64,000 nucleotides of DNA from Bacteroidales bacterium H4 (GCA_001701165.1 DAAP01000012.1:62001-126000); one strand, 5' to 3'. Positions 54,001 to 63,125 are shown, counted from the stretch's first letter. Notes: generated by a model from the sequence alone, not told the origin. Translations and numbers: made by a program.

Positions 54001-54181
54001 CGTTAAGTTCGGCCGTATAAAACTCTTTTTCGACCTTAGTGGATCCAAAGTTGTAAAAACCTTGGCCTCCCTCTTTCTTGGACATGTTCCACTCAAAAGA
54101 CCACGTGGACACGGCCGCCGATGCCGTAATGGGCAACAACGTCGCCAATACGGCAATAAATGTGAGTAATGATTTTTTCAT
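51029..54181 (-). CDS. Large multidomain surface/secreted protein with type IX secretion-like C terminus
   Basis: 1050 residues from the ATG at 54181, where a signal peptide starts (MKKSLLTFIAVLATLLPITASA); the longer frame upstream lacks one and crosses the promoter. Domains in order: a beta-rich N-terminal region, a chitobiase C-terminal-like (CHB_HEX) domain (YTIYYTTDGSNPKTEDGT), an Ig-like segment, a second CHB_HEX-like unit, a cleaved-adhesin/jelly-roll domain (about 490-655), two PKD-like domains (WSFPGAEVETSTEANPVVTY; WKWVFQNANIETSAEQNPTV), a further beta-rich region, and a C-terminal sorting domain (VGIYTIEGIRVTKTMPGNIY to KVLVK). No catalytic motif is visible. It is probably an adhesin or glycan-binding protein. 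Confidence 0.85.
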   Translation of the reverse strand: MKKSLLTFIAVLATLLPITASAAVSTWSFEWNMSKKEGGQGFYNFGSTKVEKEFYTAELNGLQWKATAEGTYIYAYTSTMGQYIGSASAPPVKAALSTSGLVGVIKAVRVSARVYKAEMAGDVSVKVNGKSYLNGTNTTAALTKDIAEYEFKIDDADAQEGEIVITFNQTSDTKGPMYIKKIEIDYETVESSVPAPAFSVAAGTYDEAQTVSMAVPSLEAGTYTIYYTTDGSNPKTEDGTRKAYTEPVTVAETATLKAVTLVGAEYSNVVEAKYIIRKDPQIRFNEAKVSLVTGEDGYADLLNPNKVSPIKYSSSAPMVCSVNSKGTLYTSYVKEDTDVTITAEFEGDDNYYPASATMTVTVVAKTPLKEPVVNPLGGKFNDAVEVKISTDDENAVAVWYSTTAKGAEEFEESDYTQSTVVEGKEATVTLDKSCTLYVMTRGYNVNSPVVTAKFDITLPLKVDFTTDRAVVADYDQEFDSAEGMTDWTVGKGWGLSDMNFKSIKSDDKTSIAINYDYTSSGSSVLESPAFDIKAGSKVEFYAYFAPYYLVYGKWTFTVTDVDSGETETLLNAFDWAQETAYNTTTWNKFEFDLSKYVGKKVSFAFDYPFGGESLAVDGFRIVREDASASESLHIFEGESIGFKSITQGEPEGLTWSFPGAEVETSTEANPVVTYNKAGTYDVTLTVTRGTETAKAERKGFVAVSQKAPTALIGLPEEGYESPFVGVFLPLNVPVTFRDLSQGHPTEWKWVFQNANIETSAEQNPTVIFEKKGVVSVGLTAKNDAGQTNDILTYAIQAGGAQYVWNISSEENSKLEKVELGWYGNYAGTNWLDMDKFAEKYKATLASATIDSVAVYFASVTAIAPETLIPMTINAVGEDGAPGAVLASTAVKAGDLKYDDKDYLATIFRFDNTVKLEKGSEFFVTIGPFPNGSLDTAPYTKDDIAIFCHRRSVGQKNTAWHYLAVYGSDDKPTGEYKWYANTEDPVSMAISPAIDYEKYDAIQDVRYDEAGTEATIVGIYTIEGIRVTKTMPGNIYIYKYSDGSGRKVLVK

Positions 54182-54228
54182 GAGCAATTTGTTTGTTATT
54201 ATTACTTTCTTATTGCATTTAACCTCGG

Positions 54229-54236
54229 CAAAGTTA
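54229..54236 (-). promoter_or_regulatory. -7 promoter element (TAACTTTG) for the multidomain protein
   Basis: Exact TAnnTTTG on the minus strand, 48 bp upstream of the ATG at 54181. TTTG-containing sequence lies upstream on the same strand. Confidence 0.68.
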
Positions 54237-54399
54237 GCACTTAATCCAAAACAATCAAAGTTTTTTATAATAAAAAACAAAATGGCAAACGAAGAAGACT
54301 CAAAACAATACAGAATGTTACATTCGACAGTCACCATACACAGGTAAGCCAAACGTAAACGTTACATATTGCCATTCACGTTTTCGCAAAAAAATTGTT

Positions 54400-54416
54400 C
54401 TTTTCTCTAAGAAAAG
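54400..54416 (-). terminator. Weak hairpin with T tract downstream of carB
   Basis: cttttct/agaaaag (7 bp, 3-base loop), followed on the minus strand by AACAATTTTTTTG. It is about 150 bp past the carB stop, so its use as a terminator is uncertain. Confidence 0.35.
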
Positions 54417-54562
54417 GTCGAAAGCAGTCTTATTCGGCTGTAAAACAGGACTACAAGCACGACAACTTATGCGAGGTCACGGGCTTTTCGGCAGGACGCC
54501 GTCAAGACGGTATCATCACACGTCCGAGCCCTTGCCTTCGAGATCCTCCGGTGTGACAGCCG

Positions 54563-57500
54563 TCAATATTCATCCCAACTCTTGATTTCGATATCGTCTA
54601 CCGGAATGGAGGTAAAGGCGTTGATGTAGGCCGAGGCTAAGCGAGCGTTGGTTATCAAAGGAACATTGAGGTCCACGGCGGCACGACGTATCTTGTAGCC
54701 GTTGCTAAGTTCGGTGGTACTCAGGTTCTTCGGTATATTAACCACCATGTCTATCTTGTGGTCGTGTAACAGCTCGAGTGCCTGCGGATGCATATCAGGC
54801 TGCGATGGCCAGTAGACGCGTATAGCCGGGATGCCGTTGTCGTTGAGAAATGCATGTGTACCGCCGGTAGCGTAGATAGTAAAGCCGTGTGAATGAAGTA
54901 TGTGCGCAGCATCCAACATATCAGCTTTCTGACGCGGAGTGCCCGTACTGAGCAATACGGAACGGCGTGGAACACGCTGCCCCACACTAATCATTGCCGT
55001 CAGTAGCGCCTCGCCCGTATCATCGCCGAGACATCCGACCTCGCCGGTCGAGGACATATCAACGCCAAGAACCGGGTCGGCACCTTGCAGACGCGAGAAT
55101 GAGAACTGCGAGGCCTTGATGCCTACGTAATCCAAGTCGAAGGCGCTCTTGGCCGGCCGTTGGACGTCAAGACCGAGCATCGCCTTAGTGGCCAAGTCTA
55201 TGAAGTTTATCTTCAAGACCTTGGACACAAATGGAAACGAGCGCGAGGCTCTGAGGTTACATTCGATAACCTTGATATCGTTGTTCTTGGCCAAATACTG
55301 GATGTTGAACGGCCCTGTAATATGCAGGGCACGGGCTATCTGCTGCGACACTTTCTTGATACGTCGCACGGTCTCGACATATATCTTTTGCGGCGGGAAT
55401 TGTATGGTCGCATCGCCCGAATGTACGCCCGCAAATTCGATGTGCTCACTGATGGCGTACACTATGATTTCGCCATCACGTGCCACGGCGTCCATTTCTA
55501 TTTCCTTGGCGTCCTGTATAAACTGCGTAACCACCACCGGATGTTCCTTGCTGACATCAGCAGCCAGACGCAGAAAGCGCTCCAATTCATCGTTGTTGGA
55601 GCACACATTCATGGCTGCACCGCTGAGGACGTAGCTGGGACGTACAAGTACCGGGAAACCCACCTCTTCTATAAACGAGTTGATGGACTGCATATCCGTC
55701 AGCTCGCGCCATCGCGGCTGGTCAATACCGAGACTGTCAAGCATGGCCGAGAATTTGTGCCGGTCTTCGGCGTTATCTATGTCTCGTGCCGGAGTGCCCA
55801 GAATTTTGACACCCTCCCCGTCTAAGCGCGTGGCCAAGTTGTTGGGTATCTGTCCTCCGACGCTCAAGATGACCCCATGCGGTTGCTCAAGATCGATAAT
55901 GTCCATGACGCGTTCGAAGGTCAATTCGTCAAAATACAGACGATCGCACATGTCGTAGTCCGTAGACACCGTCTCGGGATTGTAGTTTATCATCACCGAA
56001 CGCCAACCCTGCTGTTTGACCGAACGGAGCGCATTGACCGAGCACCAGTCAAATTCGACTGACGATCCGATGCGATATGCGCCGCTACCCAAGACGATAA
56101 TGCTGCGCCGGTCATGCCGATAGGCTACATCGTTTTCCGTGCCATTGTATGTCAGGTACAAGTAGTTGGTACTTGCGGGATATTCCGCAGCAAGTGTATC
56201 TATCTGCTTGACACACGGAACGATACCCAAACGTTTGCGCAGACGGCGCACTTCCAGCACGGACTCGTGAGCGTGGGACATGTCGTCCTTATACACCGAA
56301 CGGGCTATCTGAAAGTCGCTGAAACCCTGTTGCTTGGCCAGACGCAACAAATCCTCGGGCAAATCCTCGGGCTGATTGTAAGCGCCCAACTCATCAGCCG
56401 TGTCCATGATGGCTCGCAGCTTGTACAGGAACCAGCGGTCTATCTTGGTAAGCGCGTGTATGCGTTCGACATCATAGCCCCGGGCCATAGCCTTGGCTAT
56501 CACGAATATGCGACGGTCGGTAGGCTCGGCCAAGGCATGGTCTATATCATCAATTTTTATGTCTTTGTTCTCGACAAATCCGTGCATACCCTGCCCTATC
56601 ATTCGCAGGCCTTTCTGTATGGCTTCCTCGAAAGTGCGGCCTATGGCCATAACCTCGCCGACACTCTTCATAGACGACCCAATCTCGCGATTGACGCCAT
56701 GGAATTTGCCCAAGTCCCAGCGTGGGATCTTGACAACCACGTAGTCCAGTGCCGGTTCAAAGAATGCCGAAGTGTCATGCGTCACCGAGTTACGAAGCTC
56801 AAAAAGACCATAACCGAGGCCTAATTTGGCCGCCACGAAAGCCAACGGATATCCGGTGGCCTTGGATGCAAGGGCCGACGAACGGCTCAATCGCGCATTG
56901 ACCTCGATGACACGATAGTCCATACTGTCAGGATCGTAGGCATACTGGACGTTGCACTCGCCAACTATGCCGACATGGCGTATGATTTTGATGGCCAGCG
57001 AGCGCAGATAATGGTAATCATCGTTGCTCAGCGTCTGACTGGGGGCAACCACAATGCTCTCGCCGGTGTGTATACCCAGAGGATCGAAATTTTCCATGTT
57101 GCATACGGTGATGCAATTGTCATATCGGTCGCGTACCACCTCGTACTCGACTTCTTTCCAGCCTTTGAGCGATTTTTCGATAAGCACCTGCGGGGCAAAG
57201 GACAGAGCTTTCTCCGCCAAAGTCCTCAGTTCTTCGGCATTATCGCAAAATCCGCTACCAAGGCCTCCCAAGGCGTATGCCGCACGCACTATGACCGGAT
57301 AACCCAATTCGGAAGCCACATCAAGAGCCTGCGCCACACTGTCGGCGGCACTACTGCGTATGGTCTTGACACCTATCTCGTCCAAGCGCTTGACAAAAAG
57401 CTCACGATCCTCGGTGTCAATGATAGCCTGCACCGGTGTGCCGAGCACCTGTACGCCGTAGCGCTCGAAGACGCCGTCACGGTACAACTCGACACCGCAA

Positions 57501-57790
57501 TTCAGCGCCGTCTGCCCGCCGAAGGCCAACAGGATACCGTCGGGACGCTCTTTCTCAATAACCTTGGCCACAAAATATGGCGTCACGGGCAGGAAGTAGA
57601 TTTTGTCGGCAAAGCCCTCGGAGGTCTGCACAGTGGCTATATTGGGATTGATCAGAACAGTGGATATGCCCTCTTCCTTCATGGCCTTGAGCGCCTGCGA
57701 TCCCGAATAATCAAATTCGCCGGCTTCGCCTATTTTGAGTGCACCGCTGCCCAGTAGCAGCACTTTGCGTATGGTCTTATTGGCTGTCAT
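54563..57790 (-). CDS. carB: Carbamoyl-phosphate synthase large subunit
   Basis: 1075 residues, full length. Two homologous ATP-grasp halves are visible: the first opens with VLLLGSGALKIGEAGEFDYSGSQALKAM, the second with IVLGSGAYRIGSSVEFDWCSVNALR. The C-terminal methylglyoxal-synthase-like allosteric domain includes IYATGGTHAFLNDNGI. With CarA it makes carbamoyl phosphate from bicarbonate, ammonia (from glutamine) and 2 ATP for arginine and pyrimidine synthesis. carA lies 102 bp upstream in the same direction. Confidence 0.97.
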   Translation of the reverse strand: MTANKTIRKVLLLGSGALKIGEAGEFDYSGSQALKAMKEEGISTVLINPNIATVQTSEGFADKIYFLPVTPYFVAKVIEKERPDGILLAFGGQTALNCGVELYRDGVFERYGVQVLGTPVQAIIDTEDRELFVKRLDEIGVKTIRSSAADSVAQALDVASELGYPVIVRAAYALGGLGSGFCDNAEELRTLAEKALSFAPQVLIEKSLKGWKEVEYEVVRDRYDNCITVCNMENFDPLGIHTGESIVVAPSQTLSNDDYHYLRSLAIKIIRHVGIVGECNVQYAYDPDSMDYRVIEVNARLSRSSALASKATGYPLAFVAAKLGLGYGLFELRNSVTHDTSAFFEPALDYVVVKIPRWDLGKFHGVNREIGSSMKSVGEVMAIGRTFEEAIQKGLRMIGQGMHGFVENKDIKIDDIDHALAEPTDRRIFVIAKAMARGYDVERIHALTKIDRWFLYKLRAIMDTADELGAYNQPEDLPEDLLRLAKQQGFSDFQIARSVYKDDMSHAHESVLEVRRLRKRLGIVPCVKQIDTLAAEYPASTNYLYLTYNGTENDVAYRHDRRSIIVLGSGAYRIGSSVEFDWCSVNALRSVKQQGWRSVMINYNPETVSTDYDMCDRLYFDELTFERVMDIIDLEQPHGVILSVGGQIPNNLATRLDGEGVKILGTPARDIDNAEDRHKFSAMLDSLGIDQPRWRELTDMQSINSFIEEVGFPVLVRPSYVLSGAAMNVCSNNDELERFLRLAADVSKEHPVVVTQFIQDAKEIEMDAVARDGEIIVYAISEHIEFAGVHSGDATIQFPPQKIYVETVRRIKKVSQQIARALHITGPFNIQYLAKNNDIKVIECNLRASRSFPFVSKVLKINFIDLATKAMLGLDVQRPAKSAFDLDYVGIKASQFSFSRLQGADPVLGVDMSSTGEVGCLGDDTGEALLTAMISVGQRVPRRSVLLSTGTPRQKADMLDAAHILHSHGFTIYATGGTHAFLNDNGIPAIRVYWPSQPDMHPQALELLHDHKIDMVVNIPKNLSTTELSNGYKIRRAAVDLNVPLITNARLASAYINAFTSIPVDDIEIKSWDEY

Positions 57791-57892
57791 GGATTGTCGT
57801 GTATATGTATCTTGAATTTGTTTCTTTGTTTTATAAAAGCCACACCGTGAGGATGGTCTTGCAGTACTTCCGATATATCTACTATAGATATG

Positions 57893-58981
57893 TCAGAGCA
57901 GCGCCGCAAAGTCATCAAAGATGAACTCGGTGTCTTTGGGACCCGAAGATGCTTCGGGGTGGAATTGAGCCGAGAACCACGGGCGGAATTTGTGTCGTAT
58001 ACCCTCATTTGTTCCGTCGTTGAGATTGACAAACAGCGGCTCCCATTCGGCGGGCAAAGTCTTGTCATCCACCGCAAAACCATGATTTTGGCTGGTGACA
58101 TAACAGCGCTCGGTGCCTACAAGGCGTACCGGCTGGTTGTGGCTGCGGTGTCCGTACTTGAGCTTGAACACCGAGGCGCCGGCTGCCTTGGCCAGCAATT
58201 GATTGCCCATACATATTCCGCATATAGGGCGTCCGGTCTCCATAGCCTTGCGTATATTTGCAACGGTAACATCTACCATGTCCGGATTGCCCGGGCCGTT
58301 GGATATAAATAGTCCGTCCCAGCCCTCAAGCGCATTGAAGTCATAGTCCCAGGGGACGCGTATGACGCGCAAACCACGGCGCAACAAGCAACGCAAGATG
58401 TTGTGCTTGACGCCGCAGTCTACCAGCACCACGGTCTTGGCCGCAGATGCTTCGCCGTAAGTCTCGACTTCGGTACACGAGGTCTTGGCTACCAGATTCT
58501 CCTTATTAGGGTCGTACATTTCAGTCACTGCCGGAGCACCGTCTATCTCGATACGTCCCGGCATCGACCCATACTCGCGAAGGTGCTTGGTAAGGGCGCG
58601 AGTATCTATGCCGTACACGGCGGGAACATGCTCGTCGCGAAGCCATTGGGCCAGCGACCGTGATGACTGCCAGTGGCTGCTGTGCCACGAGTAGTCTTGG
58701 CATACGAAACCGCGACAATGTATGCGCTCGCTCTCGAAGTTGTCACTCAGCGCCATTGCCGTAGCATCGGCTGCCGGAACGCCGTAGTTGCCTTGCAACG
58801 GGAAAGTAGTCACCAGTATCTGACCCTCGTACGATGGGTCGGTGAGGCTCTCGGGATAGCCGGTCATGGCGGTATTGAACACCACTTCGCCGGACGTCCC
58901 GGCAGCGTCATAGCCAAACGAATGGCCGCAAAAAATGGTGCCGTCTTCGAGAATCAGTCGTGCGGCAGGTGTTTGTCTCAT
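57893..58981 (-). CDS. carA: Carbamoyl-phosphate synthase small (glutaminase) subunit
   Basis: 362 residues from the ATG at 58981 (MRQTPAARLILEDGTIFCGHSFG), the family opening; the longer frame upstream is not conserved and covers the promoter. The N-terminal domain has TAMTGYPESLTDPSYEGQI. The class I glutaminase domain has the nucleophile Cys in GICMGNQLLAKAAGA and the His/Glu pair in QFHPEASSGP. Note GICMGN where many homologues have GICLGH. It supplies ammonia to CarB. The carA-carB order indicates one operon. Confidence 0.96.
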   Translation of the reverse strand: MRQTPAARLILEDGTIFCGHSFGYDAAGTSGEVVFNTAMTGYPESLTDPSYEGQILVTTFPLQGNYGVPAADATAMALSDNFESERIHCRGFVCQDYSWHSSHWQSSRSLAQWLRDEHVPAVYGIDTRALTKHLREYGSMPGRIEIDGAPAVTEMYDPNKENLVAKTSCTEVETYGEASAAKTVVLVDCGVKHNILRCLLRRGLRVIRVPWDYDFNALEGWDGLFISNGPGNPDMVDVTVANIRKAMETGRPICGICMGNQLLAKAAGASVFKLKYGHRSHNQPVRLVGTERCYVTSQNHGFAVDDKTLPAEWEPLFVNLNDGTNEGIRHKFRPWFSAQFHPEASSGPKDTEFIFDDFAALL

Positions 58982-59070
58982 AATGCTTATAGGCGTAATA
59001 TTGGGGCTATTGTTGGAACACGTATCGTCGCAGGCTTTGCAGATGCCGAGCCGGATGCGGTATACATATG

Positions 59071-59078
59071 CAAATGTA
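59071..59078 (-). promoter_or_regulatory. -7 promoter element (TACATTTG) for carAB
   Basis: Minus-strand TAnnTTTG match, 90 bp upstream of the carA ATG. Confidence 0.6.
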
Positions 59079-59194
59079 GCACTTTTTTCCGTAACGACAG
59101 CCACAGCGCATGGCCCATTTATCCCTTTCGTAATAAAAAGAATTCGAGCGAACTTTTTGTCGCACATAAGCATACGTATTCGCCAAAAAATACG

Positions 59195-59202
59195 TACCTT
59201 TG
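59195..59202 (+). promoter_or_regulatory. -7 promoter element (TACCTTTG) for the helicase gene
   Basis: Exact TAnnTTTG match, 99 bp upstream of the helicase ATG, giving a leader of about 90 nt. Confidence 0.68.
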
Positions 59203-59300
59203 TAGTCTATTCACTTGTGGCCCGAACACGTTGCCATGACGTACACACCAAGCCGCCCCGAAACAACCGAAAATAAATAAACAACCTCATACAACTCCTC

Positions 59301-61370
59301 ATGAACAATCCTATACTAAATTCCGAGCTGGAATACACCCCTTCACAAGAGGCCGCCATCAAAGCTTTCGACGGCTTTCTAAACGACAAAAACACCCAAG
59401 CTTTTATACTCAAAGGTGCTGCCGGAACCGGCAAGACCACTATCACTCGTGTCATGGTGGATATGGTGCGCAAAAAGTTCAATAATGCAGACTCTGACAT
59501 CGCACTGATGGCACCCACGGGACGCGCCGCCGACATCCTGGCCAAACGCACCGGGCTGCACGCAGCCACAATACACCGCAGCATATACCGTCTGAACTGC
59601 ATCGAATGTATATCTGAGGATAAGAGTGAGAACACAGACAACGAACAGAGCACGAATGATACCGGCGAACGGAAGCTGCATTTTGCACTCGCTGACAACG
59701 TATTCGCGTCCAACGGCGACACCGTCATCTTTGTAGACGAGGCTTCCATGGTATCGGATAACTATAATTCGAGCGACAATTTCGTTTTCGGCACGGGCTA
59801 TCTTCTGCGCGACCTGCTCACCGTTATCAAGCGCCACAAGATTGTATTCATCGGCGACTATGCGCAGCTGCCGCCGGTGGGCATGGCCATATCGCCGGCA
59901 TTGTCTTCCGAGTACTTGTCACACAATTACGGCATCAAGACCACAGAAGCAGTTTTGACAGAAATTGTCCGTCAGGACTCCGGCGCCATAATAGAGAATG
60001 CAATACGACTGCGCGATGCCATCGATGCCAAACGTTTCGTAGACCTGCATATGAGTACCGGCCGAGATGTTTCCATATCCGATAGCATCACCAACGACTA
60101 TATGGCATGTCCCGACACGGTATTTGACAAAGTAATCGTCACTTATTCCAATATCAGCGCACGCAACTACAACCTCGAAATACGCCGACATATGTTTGGC
60201 GAAAACGCTCCGCGCCTGGTTGCAGGCGAACCTCTCGTGGTCTCGCGCAACTACTATGGCGAGAGAATACTCTTCAACGGCACGATAATTCGCGTCAAAC
60301 CCTGTACGCACGGCCCGGCTATAATATCGCGCACCATACCGGTGCCGCAACGCCTCCCCATAAACGGTCAAAAGGACGTGCATCCGGTCACATTGCGCTT
60401 CCTTAAAGTTCACTTGTACAATTTAGACAGCGACTATGACCCGGAATTCTACATACTTGACAACTTCCTGGACGATGACAACCCATCGCTCGGGCGCGAC
60501 CTGGCAGCAGCCTTATTCATCGATTTCAAGATTCGGCATCCGAACTTGCGCCAACATACCGAGGACTTCGAGAACACCCTGCGTGCCGACCCGTTCTTCA
60601 ACTGCCTGCTGTGCAAATACGGATACGCCCTCACCTGCCATAAGGCTCAAGGCGGCGAATGGCCCGATGTACTGGTGGATATGTCACGCAGCAGCTCTTG
60701 CGAAAACGAAGATTACTTCCGCTGGGCATACACCGCCATCACTCGCGCCACCAAACACCTATGGCTGTTCAATGCTCCGGTGCTGGACTGCATCGCCAAT
60801 ATGAAAAAGCAGCCTATAACGCACGGCGGCAATTTCAAACTTTATGTCCCGGAAAACAGTGACTTCAGAAAACTGCGTTTCGAGGCTATACATCGCGCCG
60901 CCGCAGATTTGGGCCTGAAATGCGAAGAAGACTTATCCGTCAATTTCCAGCACCGTATCACCATATGCGACTACTCCACCGGTCAGTACGTACGTTTTAG
61001 CCTGGTGTATGGCAAAAACGGCTACACCAAAGCGCCGACGGTGCTGAACGCTTCCTCGGGCGACTTTGCGCAGAAGTGTCTGCCGGCAATCACAGCCGAA
61101 TGCGAACACCCGGACATTCCTTTTGACGACCAAGGCAATCCGAGTGCACGACAACTGCACAACCACGTATACGCATGCGCCGGCGCCCTCGGCATCGAAG
61201 TGGTCAACATCGAACGCAAGCAGTATCAGGATGTCTATCACCTGTGCACGGACGGACAGGCCGTAGTCTCTTTTGTATACAACGCAAAAGGTCGGTACAC
61301 CGTCATGAATCCCCAAAGCAATATTGGAGACAGCGATACACTACTCAAAAAGTTCTGCGAAAGCATCTGA
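59301..61370 (+). CDS. RecD-like (AAA_30/UvrD_C_2) DNA helicase with a duplicated C-terminal domain
   Basis: 689 residues, cytoplasmic. Superfamily 1 helicase motifs: Walker A GAAGTGKTT (39-47, Lys45), Walker B VIFVDEASMVSD (about 143-154), a Gln-rich motif III IGDYAQLPPVG, and motif V/VI region ALTCHKAQGGEW (about 442), with AYTAITRATKHLWLF. The N-terminal domains of full RecD2 are absent. After the helicase core (about 515) come two copies of a domain of about 60 residues, sharing the patterns LGxxV, GQxVxFSxVYxxxGxYT and SxxGDxxxxxKxC. I know no name for it. The following TPR/OB-like gene (114 bp on) may encode a partner. Confidence 0.85.
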   Translation: MNNPILNSELEYTPSQEAAIKAFDGFLNDKNTQAFILKGAAGTGKTTITRVMVDMVRKKFNNADSDIALMAPTGRAADILAKRTGLHAATIHRSIYRLNCIECISEDKSENTDNEQSTNDTGERKLHFALADNVFASNGDTVIFVDEASMVSDNYNSSDNFVFGTGYLLRDLLTVIKRHKIVFIGDYAQLPPVGMAISPALSSEYLSHNYGIKTTEAVLTEIVRQDSGAIIENAIRLRDAIDAKRFVDLHMSTGRDVSISDSITNDYMACPDTVFDKVIVTYSNISARNYNLEIRRHMFGENAPRLVAGEPLVVSRNYYGERILFNGTIIRVKPCTHGPAIISRTIPVPQRLPINGQKDVHPVTLRFLKVHLYNLDSDYDPEFYILDNFLDDDNPSLGRDLAAALFIDFKIRHPNLRQHTEDFENTLRADPFFNCLLCKYGYALTCHKAQGGEWPDVLVDMSRSSSCENEDYFRWAYTAITRATKHLWLFNAPVLDCIANMKKQPITHGGNFKLYVPENSDFRKLRFEAIHRAAADLGLKCEEDLSVNFQHRITICDYSTGQYVRFSLVYGKNGYTKAPTVLNASSGDFAQKCLPAITAECEHPDIPFDDQGNPSARQLHNHVYACAGALGIEVVNIERKQYQDVYHLCTDGQAVVSFVYNAKGRYTVMNPQSNIGDSDTLLKKFCESI

Positions 61371-61484
61371 CCGCAAAAACGCCCGACAGGCACATACAAC
61401 ACGACATCACGACTGTTCAGGGCCATAAACACCGCTATAACGACAATTACAATTACATAGTCATACGTCTTAACCCGGACTACT

Positions 61485-63125
61485 ATGCCATACCAAGAAA
61501 TCAAAGACCTGCTGGACAAGCAGGAGTATCTCGAAGCCTTGCAAATCGCCCGTGAGGAATACAACGCCAACGCCGGACTTTGGGAAGCCCGTAGTCTTTT
61601 TCGTTGTCTTTACCATAATGCCAAAGCGGCAGCCAAGGACAATGACCCGGAATTAGCTTCCGAGTTTTTGGAGCAGATGCAGCTTTTGTATAAGTCGCAC
61701 GACCTCAATGACGAAATCAACAACGGGATGCTTGAACGCGCCCGACGGCTCAGCAATCCAACCGGGATACTTGTACAGCAGGCATACGCACAAGCAAAGG
61801 CCGGAAATGGCGAAGGCGCATACACCACCGTTTCATCAATATACAATGACGGCAGACTCCCCGACGACCAAACCAACGCTTACGGATGGATAATATATTA
61901 CTCGCTCAAGCAGCAGTCGGACAACGATGTGGAACGTCTCGTAGTCGAGCGCAAGCGCCGCCTTATGCGCTATATCGAGCTCGGCCTGTCCTCGCCGTCA
62001 CTGCTACACTCATTGATACTGAGCGAGGCAGTACGCATCGAGCGAACTACGCCACTGAAATTCGTCCTGCACAACTTCTTCGACCTATGGGGCGGCAGCG
62101 CCAAACTACGTCCCGAAGACTGGGAACAATTCGAGGGAGAACACGGCACCTTGCCCTCGCTCGTCGAAAAACTTATCACGGTATACGTCAAGGAAGTCAT
62201 GACCGACGGCCGCGACCCCTCCGAAGATTTTGTAGCCCTGATAGACAAAGCTCTCGAAACTTTCGACAACAATCAAAACCTGCCTCGCCAACGCGCTCAG
62301 ATATACTTGCATTTCAACCAAAAGGACAAAGCCATAGACCTGTACCGAAAGCAGCTCAAACGAAACGCCTCACACTACTACCTTTGGGCCGAACTTGCCG
62401 CCCTCGTCGAAGACGCAGACACTCGATTGGCACTGACATGCATGGCCCTAAGCATCAAAACCAAGGAGGACTTTCTCGGCAAGATTCGCATCTTTCTGGC
62501 AGAACAATTGTGCGACCGAAACGAATATGCTCTCGCTGCCGGTCAATTGGCGCTGGTACGCCGATGCTACGAGCGTCAAGGATGGCACATTCCACCAACA
62601 ATAGCCAAAGTCTCGGATCGCATTCCGGCCGAAACTGCCGAAGCCGACGGACGCGACTTCATACGCCGACATGCCGACGAGGCCAACATCTATCTATATG
62701 ACAACGCCATACACACGACACTTGTCAAGTCGGGCGAAGCAACAGACCGAAAAACTCAAAAACGCCGATGGTGGGCAGCTGACGCCGACGGGAACAGATA
62801 CTCCCTTGACCCTCGCAGATTGCACCTGCCCGGCAAATGCCCCGACGGCACGGCCATCAAAGCTGTCATAGCCGACAAAAGGGTCTTACAAGCATCCGTG
62901 TCTGACATCATACCGACCTTTGTCCAAGAATTTAGCGGAACCGTAAAACGTCGTGTAGGCGCCACCGGCAAAGCCTACACCTTCATCGACAAGGCATACG
63001 TCGGACAAAATTTGCTCGACTCGGACATCATCGACGGCAGCACAATATCGGTTCTCGCCATTCGAGGCAAGGACGACAAGTGGACTGCCCTGCGCATCGT
63101 ATCACCGTCCCATGGACAAGTATAG
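61485..63125 (+). CDS. TPR-rich protein with C-terminal OB/cold-shock-like domain
   Basis: 546 residues, cytoplasmic. The first about 400 residues are helical with TPR-like repeats (for example QRAQIYLHFNQKDKAIDLYRKQ and HYYLWAELAALVEDADTRLAL). A linker follows (about 400-425), then a small beta unit with WWAADADGNRYSLDP. The C-terminal segment (about 483-542) reads like an OB fold of the cold-shock/S1 kind: GTVKRRVGATGKAYTFIDKAYV, then WTALRIVSP. That suggests single-stranded nucleic-acid binding. It lies directly after the helicase gene and the two are probably cotranscribed. The function is unknown. Confidence 0.7.
   Translation: MPYQEIKDLLDKQEYLEALQIAREEYNANAGLWEARSLFRCLYHNAKAAAKDNDPELASEFLEQMQLLYKSHDLNDEINNGMLERARRLSNPTGILVQQAYAQAKAGNGEGAYTTVSSIYNDGRLPDDQTNAYGWIIYYSLKQQSDNDVERLVVERKRRLMRYIELGLSSPSLLHSLILSEAVRIERTTPLKFVLHNFFDLWGGSAKLRPEDWEQFEGEHGTLPSLVEKLITVYVKEVMTDGRDPSEDFVALIDKALETFDNNQNLPRQRAQIYLHFNQKDKAIDLYRKQLKRNASHYYLWAELAALVEDADTRLALTCMALSIKTKEDFLGKIRIFLAEQLCDRNEYALAAGQLALVRRCYERQGWHIPPTIAKVSDRIPAETAEADGRDFIRRHADEANIYLYDNAIHTTLVKSGEATDRKTQKRRWWAADADGNRYSLDPRRLHLPGKCPDGTAIKAVIADKRVLQASVSDIIPTFVQEFSGTVKRRVGATGKAYTFIDKAYVGQNLLDSDIIDGSTISVLAIRGKDDKWTALRIVSPSHGQV

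Larger units (their letters stand above)
54182..54562. other. Intergenic region between the secreted protein and carB
   Basis: 381 bp. It holds the promoter of the downstream gene (54229-54236) and a weak hairpin that may end the carAB transcript (54400-54416). No gene is seen. Confidence 0.6.
58982..59300. other. Divergent promoter region between carA and the helicase gene
   Basis: 319 bp. It contains one -7 element per direction (59071-59078 minus and 59195-59202 plus). No arginine- or pyrimidine-responsive leader was recognised and no gene is seen. Confidence 0.65.
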
